The notes beneath the pieces are model-generated. The model saw only the letters and a program-made list of their open reading frames with translations, did not search any database and was not told the DNA's origin. From JBGOUV01 sp041477815 (lineage in GTDB: Bacteria; Acidobacteriota; Terriglobia; Bryobacterales; JACQDG01): 6,278 bases of DNA. A program made the position numbers and the translations under genes. The DNA lies in assembly GCA_041477815.1 (NCBI GenBank), contig JBGOUV010000395.1, positions 1 to 6,278 of the forward strand. Direction: 5' to 3'. This document shows positions 5,603 through 6,278 of this stretch, in pieces. Numbering within the stretch: position 1 is the first letter of the stretch; each line of letters begins with the position of its first letter.

Positions 5603-6278
5603 CTATCTCCCGTCCTTGATGGCGGCGGCCCTCACCCGCAGCCGGCGGGCCTCTTCGCGGCGTCCCATCTCGTCGAGCAGGCCGGCCAGGTTTTCGAGAT
5701 CCACCAGCACCTCGGGATGGCTCGGTCCGTAGGCCTTCTCGTCGATGGCGAGGGCGCGCTCGTAGAAGCGGCGGGCGGCGGCGTGGTCCTTTTTGGCGCG
5801 CAGGATGTCAGCCAGATTGCTGGAGGCCGTGGCCACGCGCGGGTGGTGGGGGCCGAGGGACTGTTCGAGCATCGAGAGGGCGCGGCGGGCCAGGAGCTCG
5901 GCCTGGGCGGTGCGGCCGGTGGCGAGCAGGACGTTGGCCAGGTTGTTCAGCGTGGTCGCTGTTTCCGGATGCCGGGGGCCGAGGGCTTTCTCCTGGATGG
6001 CGAGCGCGCGACGTAGCAGCGGCTCGGCCTCTTTAGGCTCGACCAGCAGCGCCACGTCGTTCAGCCGGACGGCTACGCGTGGATCGGCTGCTCCCGATGC
6101 CACTTCTTCTTTGGCGAGAGCTCGGCGGTAGAGGACGAGAGCCGCGTCGTGACGGTCGCGCGACTCTTCGTAGGAGGCCAGCTTGGCCAGGTTACGCCCG
6201 GCAATGCCCGGGTCCGCGTGCTCGGCGGCGCGGCGGTAAAGCGGCAACGCCTCCGCGGGGGGCAACACCGAGGCCAGG
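5603..6278 (-). CDS. TPR protein of kinesin-light-chain type, C-terminal part (runs off the right edge)
   Basis: The frame enters from the right edge and ends at 5603. A GTG at 6268 is unlikely to be the start, because the frame is open upstream and the protein begins in mid-helix (PPAEALPLYRRAAEHAD). About 225 C-terminal residues are visible. They contain 42-residue TPR units of kinesin-light-chain type, with the hallmark ALAIQEKALGPRHPETATT and LNNLANVLLATGR pattern recurring as SMLEQSLGPHHPRVAT and AIDEKAYGPSHPEVLV. The unit before these is shorter (DPRVAVRLNDVALLVEPKEAE) and seems to lack several residues of its helical turn. TPR arrays bind partner proteins; in acidobacteria such arrays often form the tail of a larger protein with an N-terminal kinase, peptidase or signal peptide, which is outside this window. 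It lies 35 nt upstream of the coiled-coil gene and probably shares its transcript. Confidence 0.88.
   Translation of the reverse strand, partial: LASVLPPAEALPLYRRAAEHADPGIAGRNLAKLASYEESRDRHDAALVLYRRALAKEEVASGAADPRVAVRLNDVALLVEPKEAEPLLRRALAIQEKALGPRHPETATTLNNLANVLLATGRTAQAELLARRALSMLEQSLGPHHPRVATASSNLADILRAKKDHAAARRFYERALAIDEKAYGPSHPEVLVDLENLAGLLDEMGRREEARRLRVRAAAIKDGR

Noticed and set aside
5567..6016. A 149-aa plus-strand frame opposite the TPR gene (and a second one at 5793-6131).
   Set aside because: Both are antisense shadows of the regular TPR repeats; the minus-strand frame shows clear family motifs.

Overview
The window is GC-rich (roughly 60-65 % by eye) and looks like a chromosomal segment of an acidobacterium, probably of the Solibacter/Bryobacter type. 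The evidence is a very long Oar-like TonB-dependent receptor with a carboxypeptidase-regulatory N-terminal domain, secreted proteins whose signal peptides end in A-x-A-Q, kinesin-light-chain-type TPR repeats, and a small coiled-coil protein of a kind I remember from that phylum. The taxonomic call is inference from protein style. No rRNA, tRNA, CRISPR array, transposase or phage gene was seen.

Layout. Positions 1-174 (minus) hold the N-terminus of an exported protein that runs off the left edge. A TATAAT box lies just upstream of it. Positions 211-279 (minus) encode a short tail, TLNWLDRYWGPVK-stop, with no gene body behind it. It is probably the C-terminal remnant of an S9-type peptidase or alpha/beta-hydrolase. 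Directly next to it and divergent is a 152-aa secreted protein of unknown function (296-754, plus), whose extended -10 box lies so close to the ATG that its mRNA may be leaderless. After a 99-bp promoter region with a long imperfect dyad comes the dominant gene, a 1141-aa TonB-dependent outer-membrane receptor (854-4279, plus). It overlaps the start of a periplasmic seven-haem c-type cytochrome (about 4273-5154, plus). A short gap then separates this plus-strand pair from two convergent minus-strand genes: a 112-aa heptad-repeat coiled-coil protein (5229-5567), and upstream of it a TPR protein that runs off the right edge (5603 to past 6278).

The receptor and cytochrome are almost certainly co-transcribed and translationally coupled. 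The cytochrome frame has no ATG, GTG or TTG until after three of its seven haem motifs have begun, yet its signal peptide and first haems are intact. It therefore seems to start at a rare CTG or ATT codon inside the end of the receptor gene, or its start codon has been mutated. The TPR and coiled-coil genes form a second likely operon, 35 nt apart. The points most worth a second look are the cytochrome start, the orphan peptidase tail, the 21-bp tandem repeat inside the coiled-coil gene, and the dyad around the receptor promoter.
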